Below are positions 22,557 through 34,637 of a stretch of 64,000 bases of DNA, one piece after another. Each line of letters opens with the position of its first letter. The stretch's first letter is position 1. Source of the DNA: Zwartia hollandica. GTDB taxonomy: Bacteria > Pseudomonadota > Gammaproteobacteria > Burkholderiales > Burkholderiaceae_B. A program made the position numbers and the translations under genes. The stretch is taken from positions 310,001 to 374,000 of the forward strand of contig NZ_JAHXRI010000006.1 of assembly GCF_019923725.1 (NCBI RefSeq). The letters run 5' to 3'. The notes below the pieces were generated by a model. The model was not told the origin of the DNA. It saw only the letters and a list, made by a program, of their open reading frames with translations, and did not search any database.

Positions 22557-22632
22557 AGGGGCATAGCTCAATTGGCAGAGCGTCGGTCTCCAAAACCGAA
22601 GGTTGGGGGTTCGAGGCCCTCTGCCCCTGCCA
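22557..22632 (+). tRNA. tRNA-Trp (anticodon CCA)
   Basis: A 76-base cloverleaf with acceptor AGGGGCA/TGCCCCT, D arm AGCTCAATTGGCAGAGC, anticodon loop CTCCAAA (CCA), T arm GGGGGTTCGAGGCCCTC region, and encoded CCA. It lies 14 bases after the tuf terminator and directly upstream of secE, a common proteobacterial order. Confidence 0.97.
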
Positions 22633-22681
22633 CCGCCAAAAAAATTACGAAGCGCACATTAACCGTGCGAACGTGCTGAAA

Positions 22682-23065
22682 ATGTCAAATACAACGATTG
22701 AAAACGTAACAAGTACTGCAGACCGACTCAAGTTGGGTCTAGCTGTGGTCGTCATTATTGCGGGTATCGTTGGCTTTTCTGTCCTCGACTCCAAAGTACC
22801 GCTAGTTGGCCGTATTGCTATTTTCATTGGCAGCTTAGTGCTTGCCGCAGTGATTGCCTGGTTCAGTGAGCCAGGTCGACGCACGATTGCATTTGCACAC
22901 GAGTCTTATAACGAGGTGCGCCGTGTTGTTTGGCCTTCTCGCAAAGAAACGATGCAAATGACAGGAATTGTGTTTGCGTTTGTTGCAGTGATGGGTTTGT
23001 TTCTTTGGGCCCTAGACAAAATCATTGAGTGGTTGTTGTTCGGTGTATTGCTAGGCTGGAAATAA
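22682..23065 (+). CDS. secE: Preprotein translocase subunit SecE
   Basis: Essential small subunit of the SecYEG channel. The 127 residues have three membrane segments (about 19-35, 42-60 and 95-118), as in proteobacterial SecE, and the conserved cytoplasmic hinge EVRRVVWPSRKETMQ before the last segment. I chose ATG 22682 (MSNTTIENV), as in related proteins; an in-frame GTG at 22673 is an alternative, and neither has a clear ribosome binding site. It lies 12 bases before nusG. Confidence 0.95.
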   Translation: MSNTTIENVTSTADRLKLGLAVVVIIAGIVGFSVLDSKVPLVGRIAIFIGSLVLAAVIAWFSEPGRRTIAFAHESYNEVRRVVWPSRKETMQMTGIVFAFVAVMGLFLWALDKIIEWLLFGVLLGWK

Positions 23066-23077
23066 CAAGGACGATCC

Positions 23078-23611
23078 ATGAGTAAACGTTGGTATGTCGT
23101 TCATGTCTATTCCGGCATGGAAAAAAGTGTTCATAAGGCGATGCTTGAGCGAATCGAGCGGGCTGGATTGCAAGCCTCTTTTGGTCAAGTGCTAGTTCCT
23201 TCCGAGGAAGTGGTCGAGTCCAAAGGTGGTCAGAAGTCAATTTCTGAGCGGCGGATTTTCCCAGGCTATGTTCTGGTTGAGATGGAGCTGACAGATGAAA
23301 CGTGGCATGTGATTAAAAATACGCCGCGTGTAACAGGATTCCTAGGTGGTTCGGGTAACCGTCCCACGCCGATTTCTGAAAAAGAAGTCGCGAAAATTTT
23401 GTCGCAAATGGAAGAGGGCGTTGAAAGACCTCGTCCAAAAGTCTTGTTCGAAGTGGGCGAGATGGTGCGCGTCAAAGAAGGTCCGTTTGCAGACTTCAAC
23501 GGCAACGTCGAAGAAGTCAATTACGAGAAAAGCAAGGTGCGGGTATCGGTTGCAATTTTTGGCCGCTCCACACCTGTTGAGCTCGACTTTAGTCAGGTTG
23601 AAAAGACCTAA
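23078..23611 (+). CDS. nusG: Transcription termination/antitermination factor NusG
   Basis: Binds RNA polymerase, suppresses pausing and links it to Rho or to ribosomal protein S10. The 177 residues include the NGN domain (start [20 protein letters not shown]) and the C-terminal KOW domain with [19 protein letters not shown]. The ATG is preceded by AAGGA. It is co-transcribed with secE and followed after 65 bases by rplK; that gap may hold an L1 operator but I see only weak hairpins there. Confidence 0.97.
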   Translation: MSKRWYVVHVYSGMEKSVHKAMLERIERAGLQASFGQVLVPSEEVVESKGGQKSISERRIFPGYVLVEMELTDETWHVIKNTPRVTGFLGGSGNRPTPISEKEVAKILSQMEEGVERPRPKVLFEVGEMVRVKEGPFADFNGNVEEVNYEKSKVRVSVAIFGRSTPVELDFSQVEKT

Positions 23612-23676
23612 TTTTATTAACCCCGGGGAGCTCGACGCTGAAAAGCATGAGCGTTTGAACCCGTAAGGAGCAAAGC

Positions 23677-24108
23677 ATGGCGAAGAAAATCGTCGGCTTC
23701 ATCAAGCTGCAAGTGCCAGCTGGTAAGGCCAACCCATCACCACCGATCGGGCCAGCGCTCGGTCAGCGTGGCTTGAACATCATGGAATTTTGTAAAGCGT
23801 TTAACGCTAAGACACAGGGCCTCGAGCCTGGTCTGCCCATTCCAGTGGTGATCACCGCGTTTGCGGACAAGAGCTTCACTTTCATCATGAAGACGCCACC
23901 AGCGTCCATCTTGATTAAGAAAGCAGCAGGCATTCAAAAAGGCTCACCTCGCCCACATACCGACAAAGTCGGTAAGTTGACGCGTGCTCAGGCCGAAGAA
24001 ATCGCGAAAGCCAAAGCGCCTGACCTGACGGCAGCTGACTTGGATGCAGCGGTACGCACCATTGCTGGCAGTGCGCGCAGCATGGGCATCACGGTGGAGG
24101 GTCTCTAA
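23677..24108 (+). CDS. rplK: 50S ribosomal protein L11
   Basis: Part of the GTPase-associated centre with 23S helices 43-44; in related bacteria it is needed for RelA activation. The 143 residues start [19 protein letters not shown] and have the proline-rich thiostrepton-region motif [11 protein letters not shown]. The ribosome binding site AAGGAG is clear. It lies 2 bases before rplA, so the two are coupled. Confidence 0.98.
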   Translation: MAKKIVGFIKLQVPAGKANPSPPIGPALGQRGLNIMEFCKAFNAKTQGLEPGLPIPVVITAFADKSFTFIMKTPPASILIKKAAGIQKGSPRPHTDKVGKLTRAQAEEIAKAKAPDLTAADLDAAVRTIAGSARSMGITVEGL

Positions 24109-24110
24109 TC

Positions 24111-24815
24111 ATGGCAAAAGCATCTAAGCGCATGGCAGCGGTCGCTCAAAAAATTGATCGCGCCAAACTCTACCCGGTCACAGAAGCAATCACTCTTGTT
24201 AAAGAGTGCGCAACAGCAAAATTCGATGAGTCAATCGACATCGCTGTGCAGCTCGGGATTGACCCAAAGAAATCTGACCAACTGGTTCGCGGCTCTGTTG
24301 TGTTGCCAGCCGGAACCGGCAAAACGGTCCGCGTCGCTGTGTTCGCTCAAGGCGACAAAGCCGAGCAAGCCAAGGCCGCGGGTGCAGATATCGTTGGCAT
24401 GGAAGACCTTGCTGAGCAGATTAAGGGCGGCGTATTTAACTTTGACGTCGTCATTGCCTCGCCTGACACAATGCGTATTGTCGGAACCCTGGGTCAGATC
24501 CTTGGCCCACGCGGTTTGATGCCTAACCCCAAGGTGGGTACGGTAACTCCCGACGTTGCACAAGCAGTAAAAAATGCGAAAGCCGGTCAGGTTCAGTACC
24601 GTACGGACAAGGCAGGAATCGTGCATGCCACGATAGGTCGCGCTTCGTTTGCCGTTGATCAGCTCCAGAAAAATCTGGCAGCGTTGGTCGATGCGTTGAA
24701 TAAAGCACGCCCTTCGGCATCGAAAGGTATTTATCTCCGCAAGCTCGCCGTCTCATCCACAATGGGTGGCGGTGCGCGCGTGGAAGTAGCATCGCTGACG
24801 GCGACTCAACAGTAA
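24111..24815 (+). CDS. rplA: 50S ribosomal protein L1
   Basis: Two-domain protein of the mobile L1 stalk that guides E-site tRNA release; in E. coli it also represses translation of its own rplK-rplA mRNA. The 234 residues contain the conserved [18 protein letters not shown] hinge motif and [11 protein letters not shown] 252-base leader follows before rplJ. Confidence 0.98.
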   Translation: MAKASKRMAAVAQKIDRAKLYPVTEAITLVKECATAKFDESIDIAVQLGIDPKKSDQLVRGSVVLPAGTGKTVRVAVFAQGDKAEQAKAAGADIVGMEDLAEQIKGGVFNFDVVIASPDTMRIVGTLGQILGPRGLMPNPKVGTVTPDVAQAVKNAKAGQVQYRTDKAGIVHATIGRASFAVDQLQKNLAALVDALNKARPSASKGIYLRKLAVSSTMGGGARVEVASLTATQQ

Positions 24816-25067
24816 TCGTTAGCAAGTAAAAGACTTTGGGCTGCACCCGGACTTGTCCGGGTGTTGCTGTCAAAGACCGCTGGAGCCCAGCTCGTCGCAA
24901 GAGAATCCTCTTTTGCACAGAGCGAAGCTTAATCCCAGGATGTTTCTGGATCCAGCGCAGACGGCGTCCACGGAAGATTTCTTTTTAAGAACTCGACCAG
25001 GTTCGCCGCATTCGGTTGATGCAACGGGAATTTTTCCCAGCGCATCTTTTGATGGAGTGTTCAAACC
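24816..25067 (+). promoter_or_regulatory. rplJ leader, candidate L10(L12) autoregulatory region
   Basis: A 252-base untranslated stretch between rplA and rplJ. It holds a near-perfect hairpin at 24844-24863 (CACCCGGA, CTTG loop, TCCGGGTG) followed by no T run, then a region reading AAGACCGCTGGAGCCC. E. coli and many other bacteria carry an L10-binding leader at this position that represses rplJ-rplL translation. Position and structure suggest the same here; the exact kink-turn was not verified. Confidence 0.5.
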
Positions 25068-25592
25068 GTGAGTCTCAATCGTCAAGAGAAGGCGATCGTA
25101 ATCGAGGAAGTCACGACGCAAGTCGCGAAAGCCCAATCGATTGTGGTCGCAGAGTACCGTGGTCTGGACGTCGCCTCTGTCACCGTACTGCGCAAAAAAG
25201 CGCGTGAGTCGGGCGTGTATCTTCGAGTCCTCAAAAACTCGTTGGCACGCCGAGCAGTTGCAGGCACGCCTTTCGAGGCATTGTCTTCAAAGCTCGCTGG
25301 TCCGCTGATCTATGGCATTAGCGCCGACCCAGTCAACGCCGCAAAAGTGCTCGCAGCATTTGCGAAAGACAACGATAAGCTAGTCATCAAAGCTGGGGCA
25401 TTGCCCAACAGCATCCTTGATGTCAATGGTGTGAAGGCTTTGGCCACCATGCCTTCACGCGAAGAGTTGCTTTCCAAATTGTTGGGCACGATGCAGGCAC
25501 CGATCGCGCAATTTGTTCGTACCCTCAACGAAGTTCCGACCAAGTTCGTACGCGGCCTCGCAGCCGTGCGCGACCAGAAGCAATCCGCGTAA
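25068..25592 (+). CDS. rplJ: 50S ribosomal protein L10
   Basis: Base of the ribosomal stalk; its C-terminal helix binds L7/L12 dimers. The 174 residues start [21 protein letters not shown] and contain the rRNA-binding motif [16 protein letters not shown]. The start is GTG at 25068 with GGAG about 12 bases upstream. It is preceded by a long structured leader and followed by rplL after 74 bases. Confidence 0.97.
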   Translation: MSLNRQEKAIVIEEVTTQVAKAQSIVVAEYRGLDVASVTVLRKKARESGVYLRVLKNSLARRAVAGTPFEALSSKLAGPLIYGISADPVNAAKVLAAFAKDNDKLVIKAGALPNSILDVNGVKALATMPSREELLSKLLGTMQAPIAQFVRTLNEVPTKFVRGLAAVRDQKQSA

Positions 25593-25666
25593 GCGGGTTG
25601 TAGAAACCTCATTGAAAGACACGCGATACCAACCCCTGGCAAATTATTTAATCTGGAGTTCTACAA

Positions 25667-26044
25667 ATGGCTACTAAAGCTGAAATCCTCGACGCAATCT
25701 CTGGCATGACTGTGCTTGAGCTGTCCGAGCTGATCAAAGAAATGGAAGAGAAATTCGGCGTGTCGGCTGCTGCCGCTGCTGTTGCTGTTGCAGCACCTGC
25801 TGCAGGCGGCGGCGCTGCTGCTGCTGAAGAGCAAACCGAATTCAACGTCATCTTGACCGAAGCCGGCGCAAACAAAGTTAGCGTCATTAAGGCTGTTCGC
25901 GAGATCACTGGTCTTGGCTTGAAAGAAGCTAAAGATCTGGTTGACGGTGCACCAAAGGCTGTTAAAGAAGGCGTTGCTAAAGCTGATGCTGAAGCTGCCA
26001 AGAAGAAGCTTGAAGAAGCTGGCGCTAAGGCTGAATTGAAGTAA
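25667..26044 (+). CDS. rplL: 50S ribosomal protein L7/L12
   Basis: Multicopy stalk protein that recruits translation factors. The 125 residues show the N-terminal dimerisation domain (1-35), an Ala/Gly-rich hinge (about 36-55) and the factor-binding C-terminal domain with [20 protein letters not shown]. The ribosome binding site CTGGAG is good. A hairpin attenuator follows before rpoB, which would keep L12 in excess over polymerase. Confidence 0.98.
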   Translation: MATKAEILDAISGMTVLELSELIKEMEEKFGVSAAAAAVAVAAPAAGGGAAAAEEQTEFNVILTEAGANKVSVIKAVREITGLGLKEAKDLVDGAPKAVKEGVAKADAEAAKKKLEEAGAKAELK

Positions 26045-26057
26045 GCCTGTCAGCATT

Positions 26058-26091
26058 CGCCCGGGACTGCGATTCGCGCTCCCGGGCGTTT
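26058..26091 (+). terminator. rplL-rpoB attenuator hairpin
   Basis: A perfect 9-bp stem CGCCCGGGA/TCCCGGGCG with a 13-base loop is followed by only TTT, so it looks like a partial terminator. E. coli has a leaky terminator at the same place that lowers rpo gene expression relative to rplL. Confidence 0.7.
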
Positions 26092-26095
26092 GCGT

Positions 26096-26141
26096 CTTCA
26101 GAAAACCCTTCTTACGTTAACGCTAGTCGTGTTTTCTGAAG
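26096..26141 (+). promoter_or_regulatory. Second hairpin in the rplL-rpoB spacer, possible RNase processing site
   Basis: An 11-bp perfect inverted repeat CTTCAGAAAAC/GTTTTCTGAAG with a 24-base loop, followed by TCGTTTTGT. In E. coli an RNase III site lies in this spacer downstream of the attenuator. The analogous role here is inferred from position and stem shape only. Confidence 0.45.
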
Positions 26142-26223
26142 TCGTTTTGTAGTACCTGAAGTTCCTGAAGTCATACCCTGTGGCCGTGGTTGACGGCCTA
26201 TGTAACCTCGAGTCGGAGTGCTC

Positions 26224-29200
26224 ATGCCTTACTCGTTTACCGAAAAAAAGCGCATCCGCAAAAGCTTCGCGAAGCGTGAGGACGTGCAAGACGTTCCCTT
26301 TCTGCTTGCGACACAGCTTCAATCTTATCTAACCTTCTTGCAGGCTGATGCGTCAGCCTCTGCTCGTAAAGAGCAAGGGCTGCAGGCAGCTTTTAGTTCT
26401 ATTTTTCCGATCTCCAGCCACAATCACATGGCCAGACTCGAGTTCGTCAGCTATAGCCTTGGCGAGCCAGTGTTTGACGTCAAAGAATGTCAGCTGCGCG
26501 GTTTGACTTATGCCTCTCCTTTGCGTGCGAAAGTGCGTTTGGTGTTGCTTGACCGCGAGGTCAGCAAGCCCACCGTTAAAGAAGTGAAAGAGCAAGAAGT
26601 CTACATGGGTGAAATTCCGCTCATGACCAGCACCGGCTCGTTCGTGATCAACGGCACAGAGCGCGTCATCGTGTCGCAGCTGCATCGCTCGCCAGGCGTG
26701 TTCTTTGAACACGATCGCGGCAAGACGCACAGCTCGGGCAAGTTGTTGTTCTCGGCACGTGTGATTCCTTACCGTGGCTCATGGCTCGACTTCGAATTCG
26801 ACCCCAAGGACGTTTTGTTCTTCCGCGTCGACCGTCGTCGTAAGATGCCCGTCACGATTCTGCTCAAGGCAATTGGCCTCACGCCTGAAGCGATCCTGTC
26901 GCAATTCTTCGAGTTCGATCAATTCGAACTGCAGCCTGAGGGCGGCATGATGGAATTCGTGGGCGATCGCTGGAAAGGTGAAGTTGCACGCTTTGACATC
27001 ACAGACCGCAGCGGCAAAGTGCTTGTTGAAAAAGACAAGCGCGTGAACGCAAAGCATCTGCGTGATATCGCTGCTGCGAAAATTCAGCGTATTTCGGTCC
27101 CTGAGGACTTCCTCATTGGCCGCGTCATAGCAACAAACATCGTTGACGCTGAAACTGGCGAACTGATTGCTGCTGCAAACGACGAAATCGCTGAAAGCAC
27201 GTTAGCTGCCCTGCGCACAGCTGGTGTTAAAAATATTCAAACGCTCTACACCAACGATCTCGACCGTGGTCCGTACATTTCGCAAACCTTGCGTACCGAT
27301 GAAACCGCCGACCAGATGTCCGCGCGCGTTGCAATCTACCGCATGATGCGTCCTGGCGAGCCACCAACCGAAGACGCAGTCGAAGCACTCTTCCAGCGCC
27401 TGTTCTACGCAGAAGAAACCTACGACTTGTCACGCGTGGGTCGTATGAAGGTCAATAGCCGTTTGGGTCGTGGTGATGACATCACCGGCCCAATGACATT
27501 GACCAATGACGACATCCTAGAGACCATCAAAGTCTTGGTTGAGTTGCGTAACGGTCGCGGTCAGATTGACGACATCGATCACCTCGGTAACCGTCGTGTA
27601 CGTTGCGTAGGTGAACTTGCTGAGAACCAATTCCGTGCTGGTTTGGTGCGTGTTGAGCGGGCAGTGAAAGAACGTCTTGGCCAGGCCGAGACTGAAAACC
27701 TCATGCCGCACGACCTGATTAACTCCAAGCCAATTTCGGCTGCTATCAAAGAGTTCTTCGGTTCGAGCCAGCTGTCACAGTTTATGGACCAGACCAACCC
27801 CTTGTCAGAGATCACGCACAAGCGTCGAGTTTCTGCATTGGGACCAGGCGGTTTGACGCGCGAACGTGCGGGCTTTGAAGTGCGCGACGTGCACCCAACC
27901 CACTATGGTCGCGTTTGTCCAATCGAGACACCAGAAGGCCCGAACATCGGCCTGATCAACTCGATGGCGCTTTACGCACGTCTGAACGAATACGGCTTCC
28001 TCGAGACGCCTTATCGCAAAGTCGAAAACGGTAGCGTGACAGATCAGATCGAATACCTGTCCGCGATCGAAGAAAGCAATTACGTGATTGCGCAGGCTAA
28101 CGCCGAGCTCAGCGAAAGTGGCAAATTCACAGACGAACTCGTCGCATGCCGTCAGGCTGGCGAAACGCTGTTGACTGCGCCAGCAAACGTGCATTACATG
28201 GACGTTGCACCTTCGCAGATCGTATCGGTTGCAGCATCGCTGATCCCTTTCCTTGAGCACGACGACGCGAACCGCGCGTTGATGGGTGCCAACATGCAAC
28301 GCCAGGCAGTGCCTTGTTTGCGTCCTGAGAAGTCATTGGTTGGTACGGGCGTTGAGCGCACCGTTGCAATCGACTCGGGCACAACAGTGCAAGCTTTGCG
28401 CGGCGGAGTCGTGGATCACGTTGATGCAGACCGCATCGTGATTCGCGTGAACGACGAAGAAAACGTTGCAGGCGAAGTCGGCGTTGATATTTACAACCTG
28501 ATTAAGTACACGCGTTCAAACCAGAACACCAACATTAACCAGCGACCAATCGTTGGTCGTGGCGACATCGTCGCTGCTGGGGACGTGTTGGCTGACGGTG
28601 CATCGACAGATTTGGGCGAGCTCGCGCTTGGCCAGAATATGTTGATCGCGTTTATGCCCTGGAACGGCTACAACTTCGAAGACTCGATTTTGATCTCCGA
28701 AAAAGTTGTTGCCGATGATCGTTACACTTCGATTCACATCGAAGAATTGACGGTCGTTGCGCGCGACACAAAGCTTGGACCAGAAGAAATCACACGCGAC
28801 ATCAGCAACCTTGCTGAAACACAACTCAACCGTTTGGATGAGTCGGGTATTGTGCACATTGGCGCCGAAGTTCGTGCCGATGACGTGCTCGTCGGTAAAG
28901 TCACACCGAAAGGTGAGACACAGCTGACGCCTGAAGAGAAACTGCTGCGTGCAATTTTCGGTGAAAAAGCATCTGACGTAAAAGACACTTCGCTGCGCGT
29001 GCCGTCCGGCATGATTGGCACAGTGATCGACGTTCAGGTCTTTACACGTGAAGGCATCGTGCGCGACAAGCGTGCGCAATCCATCATTGATGATGAGTTG
29101 CGTCGTTATCGCCAAGACTTGAATGATCAGCTGCGTATCGTTGAAAACGATACCTTCGATCGTATCGAGAAGTTGCTCATCAAGAAAATCGTCAACGGCG

Positions 29201-30336
29201 GCCCTCGCAAGCTTGCAAAGGGAACTGCGATCACCAAAGAGTATCTGGTTGATCTCGATCGCTGGCAGTGGTTTGACATCCGTTTGGCTGATGAAGCCAA
29301 TGCGGTTGTACTTGAGCAGGCCAAAGAGTCGCTCGAGCAGAAACGCCACCAGTTTGATCTCGCCTTTGAAGAAAAGCGTAAGAAGCTCACGCAAGGTGAC
29401 GAATTGCCACCGGGCGTCTTGAAGATGATTAAGGTGTACCTCGCCGTTAAACGTCGTCTGCAACCAGGCGACAAGATGGCAGGTCGTCACGGTAACAAAG
29501 GTGTTGTGTCACGTATTACGCCAGTGGAAGATATGCCACACATGGCAGACGGCACACCTGCTGATATCGTGCTGAACCCCTTGGGCGTTCCTTCACGCAT
29601 GAACGTGGGACAGGTGCTTGAAGTCCACCTGGGTTGGGCTGCAAAAGGTCTGGGACATCGTATTGGCGATATGTTGCGCGACCAGCAAAAGGTCGAAGTC
29701 AAGAAGATCCGCACATATCTCGATAAGATGTACAACGGCAGCGGCACCGGCGCACGCATTGATGAGCTCAACGACGATGAGGTGATCGAGCTTGCTCAGA
29801 ACCTCAAGAACGGTGTGCCCTTTGCAACGCCAGTGTTCGACGGTGCAACCGAAGCCGAAATCACGAAGATGCTTGAGCTTGCCTACCCTGACGAAGTTGC
29901 CCAGCAAATGGGTCTGACCGAGTCGCGCACACAAGCCTGGCTCTACGATGGACGTACTGGCGAGCAGTTTGAGCGTCCAGTCACCATGGGCTACATGCAT
30001 TACCTGAAGCTGCACCACTTGGTCGACGACAAGATGCACGCGCGTTCAACTGGTCCTTACTCGCTCGTCACGCAGCAACCTCTGGGCGGTAAAGCTCAGT
30101 TCGGTGGCCAGCGTTTCGGTGAGATGGAAGTCTGGGCGCTCGAAGCATATGGCGCGTCGTACACGCTGCAAGAGATGCTCACAGTTAAGTCTGATGACAT
30201 CAACGGCCGCACCAAGGTATACGAAAACATTGTCAAAGGCGATCACACGATCGATGCAGGCATGCCTGAATCGTTCAATGTGTTGGTCAAGGAAATTCGT
30301 TCCTTGGCGCTTGACATGGATCTGGAGCGTAAATAA
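26224..30336 (+). CDS. rpoB: RNA polymerase beta subunit
   Basis: Catalytic subunit forming one pincer of RNA polymerase. The 1370 residues begin [18 protein letters not shown] 26224 has CGGAG upstream and is preferred to the in-frame GTG at 26218. The rifampicin pocket [20 protein letters not shown] plus VSALGPGG has the usual residues at the common resistance sites (Asp, His and Ser retained), so it reads as a sensitive type. [11 protein letters not shown] and the C-terminal MTVKSDDI end region (clamp with RpoC) are present. The stop overlaps the rpoC start by one base. Confidence 0.99.
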   Translation: MPYSFTEKKRIRKSFAKREDVQDVPFLLATQLQSYLTFLQADASASARKEQGLQAAFSSIFPISSHNHMARLEFVSYSLGEPVFDVKECQLRGLTYASPLRAKVRLVLLDREVSKPTVKEVKEQEVYMGEIPLMTSTGSFVINGTERVIVSQLHRSPGVFFEHDRGKTHSSGKLLFSARVIPYRGSWLDFEFDPKDVLFFRVDRRRKMPVTILLKAIGLTPEAILSQFFEFDQFELQPEGGMMEFVGDRWKGEVARFDITDRSGKVLVEKDKRVNAKHLRDIAAAKIQRISVPEDFLIGRVIATNIVDAETGELIAAANDEIAESTLAALRTAGVKNIQTLYTNDLDRGPYISQTLRTDETADQMSARVAIYRMMRPGEPPTEDAVEALFQRLFYAEETYDLSRVGRMKVNSRLGRGDDITGPMTLTNDDILETIKVLVELRNGRGQIDDIDHLGNRRVRCVGELAENQFRAGLVRVERAVKERLGQAETENLMPHDLINSKPISAAIKEFFGSSQLSQFMDQTNPLSEITHKRRVSALGPGGLTRERAGFEVRDVHPTHYGRVCPIETPEGPNIGLINSMALYARLNEYGFLETPYRKVENGSVTDQIEYLSAIEESNYVIAQANAELSESGKFTDELVACRQAGETLLTAPANVHYMDVAPSQIVSVAASLIPFLEHDDANRALMGANMQRQAVPCLRPEKSLVGTGVERTVAIDSGTTVQALRGGVVDHVDADRIVIRVNDEENVAGEVGVDIYNLIKYTRSNQNTNINQRPIVGRGDIVAAGDVLADGASTDLGELALGQNMLIAFMPWNGYNFEDSILISEKVVADDRYTSIHIEELTVVARDTKLGPEEITRDISNLAETQLNRLDESGIVHIGAEVRADDVLVGKVTPKGETQLTPEEKLLRAIFGEKASDVKDTSLRVPSGMIGTVIDVQVFTREGIVRDKRAQSIIDDELRRYRQDLNDQLRIVENDTFDRIEKLLIKKIVNGGPRKLAKGTAITKEYLVDLDRWQWFDIRLADEANAVVLEQAKESLEQKRHQFDLAFEEKRKKLTQGDELPPGVLKMIKVYLAVKRRLQPGDKMAGRHGNKGVVSRITPVEDMPHMADGTPADIVLNPLGVPSRMNVGQVLEVHLGWAAKGLGHRIGDMLRDQQKVEVKKIRTYLDKMYNGSGTGARIDELNDDEVIELAQNLKNGVPFATPVFDGATEAEITKMLELAYPDEVAQQMGLTESRTQAWLYDGRTGEQFERPVTMGYMHYLKLHHLVDDKMHARSTGPYSLVTQQPLGGKAQFGGQRFGEMEVWALEAYGASYTLQEMLTVKSDDINGRTKVYENIVKGDHTIDAGMPESFNVLVKEIRSLALDMDLERK

Positions 30337-33300
30337 TGAAAGCGCTACTCGACCTATTCAAACAGGTTTCGCAAGACGAACAGTTCGATGCCATCAAGAT
30401 CGGCATCGCCTCGCCCGAAAAGATCCGCTCGTGGTCTTACGGCGAGGTACGCAAACCAGAAACGATTAACTATCGTACCTTCAAGCCTGAGCGCGACGGT
30501 TTGTTTTGCGCCAAGATTTTTGGTCCTATCAAGGACTACGAATGCTTGTGCGGCAAATACAAACGCCTGAAGCATCGTGGCGTAATTTGTGAAAAGTGCG
30601 GTGTCGAAGTTACCGTCGCCAAAGTGCGTCGCGAGCGCATGGGCCACATCGAGCTTGCGAGCCCAGTTGCGCACATCTGGTTCTTGAAGAGCTTGCCATC
30701 CCGGTTGGGTATGGTGCTCGACATGACCTTGCGTGATATCGAACGCGTGCTGTACTTTGAAGCATGGTGCGTGATTGAGCCAGGCATGACTCCGCTTAAG
30801 CGTGGTCAAATCATGTCGGACGACGATTTCATCGCCAAAACTGAAGAGTACGGTGATGACTTCCGCGCCTTGATGGGTGCTGAAGCGGTTCGTGAATTGT
30901 TGCGCACAATCGACATCGATCGCGAAGTGGAAACGCTGCGCGGCGAGTTGAGCGCGACAACCTCCGAAGCGAAGATCAAAAAGATTTCCAAGCGCCTCAA
31001 AGTATTGGAAGGCTTCCAGAAGTCCGGTATCAAAGCCGAATGGATGGTGATGGAAGTCTTGCCCGTGTTGCCACCGGACTTGCGTCCGTTGGTACCGCTC
31101 GATGGTGGTCGCTTTGCGACTTCCGATTTGAACGATTTGTATCGCCGCGTCATCAACCGTAACAACCGGTTGAAGCGTCTGCTTGAACTCAAGGCGCCAG
31201 AGATTATTCTGCGTAACGAGAAGCGGATGCTGCAAGAGTCTGTTGACTCGCTGTTGGATAACGGCCGTCGCGGCAAAGCGATGACGGGCGCCAACAAGCG
31301 TCAGTTGAAGTCCCTTGCCGACATGATCAAAGGCAAGAGCGGTCGGTTCCGTCAAAACTTGTTGGGCAAGCGCGTCGACTACTCAGGCCGTTCGGTCATT
31401 GTGGTCGGTCCACAGCTCAAGCTGCATCAGTGTGGTTTACCTAAGCTGATGGCGCTTGAACTCTTTAAGCCTTTCATTTTCAATCGCCTTGAGCTCATGG
31501 GCTTGGCGACGACCATTAAGGCGGCCAAGAAATTAGTTGAAAGCCAAGAGCCAGTGGTTTGGGATATTCTCGAAGACGTTATTCGTGAACATCCGGTGAT
31601 GCTTAACCGTGCACCAACGCTGCACCGCCTTGGTATTCAGGCATTCGAGCCTGTGCTGATTGAAGGTAAGGCAATCCAGTTGCACCCACTCGTTTGCGCG
31701 GCGTTTAACGCCGACTTCGACGGTGACCAGATGGCTGTGCACGTGCCACTCTCGATTGAGGCACAAATGGAAGCCCGCACATTGATGCTGGCATCCAACA
31801 ACATTCTGTTCCCTGCAAACGGCGAGCCATCGATTGTTCCTTCACAGGATATCGTGCTGGGCTTGTACTACGCGACGCGTGAGCGCACCAACGGCAAAGG
31901 CGAAGGCATGTTCTTTGCTGACGTCGCTGAAGTGCAGCGTGCGTACGACAATCGCGAAACCACCCTGCAGACGCGCATTACTGTGCGCCTGCCAGAATGG
32001 TCACGCGACGCGCAGGGCGAGTGGGTTGCTGGTGTGCAGCGCGTAGAGACCACCGTTGGTCGCGCACTGCTCTCCGAGATTCTGCCAAAGGGCTTGCCTT
32101 TCTCGGTGCTGAATCGTGCACTTAAGAAAAAAGAAATTTCACGCCTGATTAACCAGTCGTTCCGTCGTTGCGGTTTGCGTGACACGGTGATCTTTGCTGA
32201 CAAGCTGATGCAGTCGGGCTTCCGTCTTGCAACGCGCGGTGGTATTTCGATCGCCATGGGCGACATGCTTATTCCAAAAGGCAAGGCCGATATCTTGGCC
32301 GAAGCCAGCCGCGAAGTGAAAGAGATCGACAAGCAGTACTCGTCGGGCTTGGTGACCTCGCAAGAGCGTTACAACAACGTGGTGGACATTTGGGGTAAGG
32401 CTGGCGATAAAGTGGGCAAGGCCATGATGGAGCAGTTGGCTACCGAGCCGGTCGTTGACCGTCACGGTGACAATGTCCGTCAAGAGTCGTTCAACTCGAT
32501 CTACATGATGGCTGACTCAGGCGCGCGTGGTTCTGCTGCGCAGATTCGCCAGCTTGCTGGTATGCGTGGTCTGATGGCTAAGCCAGACGGCTCCATTATC
32601 GAGACGCCAATTACGGCAAACTTCCGTGAAGGTTTGAATGTACTCCAGTACTTCATCTCAACACACGGCGCACGTAAAGGTTTGGCTGATACTGCACTGA
32701 AGACTGCAAACTCGGGTTACCTGACACGTCGTTTGGTTGACGTGACACAGGACTTGGTGATCACCGAAAATGATTGCGGTACAACGCATGGTTATTCGAT
32801 GAAGGCGTTGGTTGAGGGCGGTGAAGTGATCGAGCCCCTGCGCGAGCGCATTCTCGGTCGTGTAGCCGCTGTTGACATCGTCAATCCTGACACACAAGAG
32901 ACCGCGATCGCTGCGGGCACCTTGTTGGATGAAGATCTGGTCGACTACATCGATAAGCTCGGCGTGGACGAAGTTCGTGTTCGTACACCGCTGACTTGCG
33001 AAACTCGTCACGGTTTGTGCGCACATTGCTATGGCCGCGATCTGGGTCGTGGTTATCTGGTTAACGTCGGTGAAGCGGTTGGTGTGATTGCCGCTCAGTC
33101 GATCGGTGAGCCAGGTACACAGCTCACGATGCGTACGTTCCACATCGGTGGTGCTGCATCGCGTTCGGCGATGGCAAGTGGTGTTGAGACCAAGTCAAAC
33201 GGTACGGTTCGTTTTGCGAGCTCGATGCGTTATGTGACGAACCCCAAGAAAGAGCGTATTGCGATTTCGCGCTCGGGTGAAATCATCATCATGGGCGAGA

Positions 33301-34550
33301 ACGATCGCGAGCGCGAACGTCATAAAGTGCCTTACGGTGCGACACTGCAAGTCAGTGATGGCGATGTCTTGAAAGCTGGCGCGCGTTTAGCCACGTGGGA
33401 TCCGCTCACACGTCCGATCGTGTCTGAATACGCCGGTACCGTGCGCTTTGAGAACATCGAAGAAGGCGGTACGGTTGCCAAGCAGGTTGATGAAGTGACT
33501 GGTTTGTCGACGCTCGTTGTGATTACGCCTAAGACGCGTGGTGGCAAAGTTGCGATGCGTCCACAGATCAAGCTTATCGGTGAGAAAGGCGAAGAGGTTA
33601 AGATCGCCGGCACTGATCACTCGGTCAATATTTCCTTCCCAGTCGGCGCACTCATCACGGTACGTGATGGTCAGCAGGCTCAGGTCGGTGAAGTGCTGGC
33701 GCGTATTCCGCAAGAATCGCAAAAGACTCGCGATATTACTGGTGGTTTGCCACGCGTGGCAGAGCTGTTCGAAGCACGTTCACCCAAAGACGCTGGCATG
33801 CTTGCCGACGTAACGGGTACCGTTTCGTTCGGTAAAGACACAAAGGGTAAACAGCGTCTGGTGATCACAGACCTTGAAGGCATTGCGCACGAGTTCCTGA
33901 TTCCGAAAGAGAAGCAGGTGCTGGTCCATGACGGTCAGGTTGTGAACAAAGGCGAAATGATTGTTGACGGCCCAGCCGATCCGCACGATATTCTGCGCTT
34001 GCAGGGTATTGAGCGCCTCGCTACCTATGTCGTTGACGAAGTCCAAGACGTTTACCGTCTGCAAGGCGTGAAGATTAACGACAAACACATCGAGGTGATT
34101 GTTCGCCAGATGTTGCGTCGAATCAACATCGTTGATGCGGGCGACACATCGTTTATTACAGGCGAACAGGTCGAGCGTGCCGAGTTGCTCAATGAAAATG
34201 ACCGTATGGAAGCGGACAACAAGCGTCCAGCAACGTACGACAACATTCTGTTGGGCATCACCAAGGCATCGTTGTCCACGGACTCCTTTATCTCCGCTGC
34301 GTCCTTCCAGGAAACTACCCGCGTACTCACCGAGGCTGCCATTATGGGCAAGCGCGATGACCTCCGCGGTCTGAAAGAAAACGTCATCGTTGGTCGACTT
34401 ATTCCAGCAGGTACCGGGATGGCCTACCACGTGGCGCGCAAAGAGAAAGAGGCATTCGAGGCGGCGGAACGCGAAGCCGCACGTCAGCAGGCCAACCCAT
34501 TTGAGGATGCTCCCGCCGCCGCTGAGGCGCCAGAAGCAACCGAAGAATAG
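30336..34550 (+). CDS. rpoC: RNA polymerase beta' subunit
   Basis: Holds the active-site magnesium of RNA polymerase. The 1404 residues contain the N-terminal zinc ribbon [19 protein letters not shown], the lid/rudder region, the absolutely conserved [14 protein letters not shown] near residue 460, the second zinc site ending with CAHCYGRDL, and the bridge-helix/trigger-loop region including [20 protein letters not shown]. The C-terminal tail is Ala/Glu-rich ([15 protein letters not shown]). It is coupled to rpoB by a 1-base overlap, and an intrinsic terminator follows after about 90 bases. Confidence 0.99.
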   Translation: MKALLDLFKQVSQDEQFDAIKIGIASPEKIRSWSYGEVRKPETINYRTFKPERDGLFCAKIFGPIKDYECLCGKYKRLKHRGVICEKCGVEVTVAKVRRERMGHIELASPVAHIWFLKSLPSRLGMVLDMTLRDIERVLYFEAWCVIEPGMTPLKRGQIMSDDDFIAKTEEYGDDFRALMGAEAVRELLRTIDIDREVETLRGELSATTSEAKIKKISKRLKVLEGFQKSGIKAEWMVMEVLPVLPPDLRPLVPLDGGRFATSDLNDLYRRVINRNNRLKRLLELKAPEIILRNEKRMLQESVDSLLDNGRRGKAMTGANKRQLKSLADMIKGKSGRFRQNLLGKRVDYSGRSVIVVGPQLKLHQCGLPKLMALELFKPFIFNRLELMGLATTIKAAKKLVESQEPVVWDILEDVIREHPVMLNRAPTLHRLGIQAFEPVLIEGKAIQLHPLVCAAFNADFDGDQMAVHVPLSIEAQMEARTLMLASNNILFPANGEPSIVPSQDIVLGLYYATRERTNGKGEGMFFADVAEVQRAYDNRETTLQTRITVRLPEWSRDAQGEWVAGVQRVETTVGRALLSEILPKGLPFSVLNRALKKKEISRLINQSFRRCGLRDTVIFADKLMQSGFRLATRGGISIAMGDMLIPKGKADILAEASREVKEIDKQYSSGLVTSQERYNNVVDIWGKAGDKVGKAMMEQLATEPVVDRHGDNVRQESFNSIYMMADSGARGSAAQIRQLAGMRGLMAKPDGSIIETPITANFREGLNVLQYFISTHGARKGLADTALKTANSGYLTRRLVDVTQDLVITENDCGTTHGYSMKALVEGGEVIEPLRERILGRVAAVDIVNPDTQETAIAAGTLLDEDLVDYIDKLGVDEVRVRTPLTCETRHGLCAHCYGRDLGRGYLVNVGEAVGVIAAQSIGEPGTQLTMRTFHIGGAASRSAMASGVETKSNGTVRFASSMRYVTNPKKERIAISRSGEIIIMGENDRERERHKVPYGATLQVSDGDVLKAGARLATWDPLTRPIVSEYAGTVRFENIEEGGTVAKQVDEVTGLSTLVVITPKTRGGKVAMRPQIKLIGEKGEEVKIAGTDHSVNISFPVGALITVRDGQQAQVGEVLARIPQESQKTRDITGGLPRVAELFEARSPKDAGMLADVTGTVSFGKDTKGKQRLVITDLEGIAHEFLIPKEKQVLVHDGQVVNKGEMIVDGPADPHDILRLQGIERLATYVVDEVQDVYRLQGVKINDKHIEVIVRQMLRRINIVDAGDTSFITGEQVERAELLNENDRMEADNKRPATYDNILLGITKASLSTDSFISAASFQETTRVLTEAAIMGKRDDLRGLKENVIVGRLIPAGTGMAYHVARKEKEAFEAAEREAARQQANPFEDAPAAAEAPEATEE

Positions 34551-34637
34551 GCGGCCTGTCGAAAGAAAGACTCAACCAGACTTAGTTGTGGTGCTAAATA
34601 GGCCATAGCTAAGTCGGTTGACAGTAAGTAAAGATTT

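Noticed and set aside
28516-29490. Long minus-strand open frame inside rpoB, and a similar one at 30354-31355 in rpoC
   Set aside because: Both lie fully within essential plus-strand genes and read as low-quality antisense protein; ordinary codon-bias shadows.
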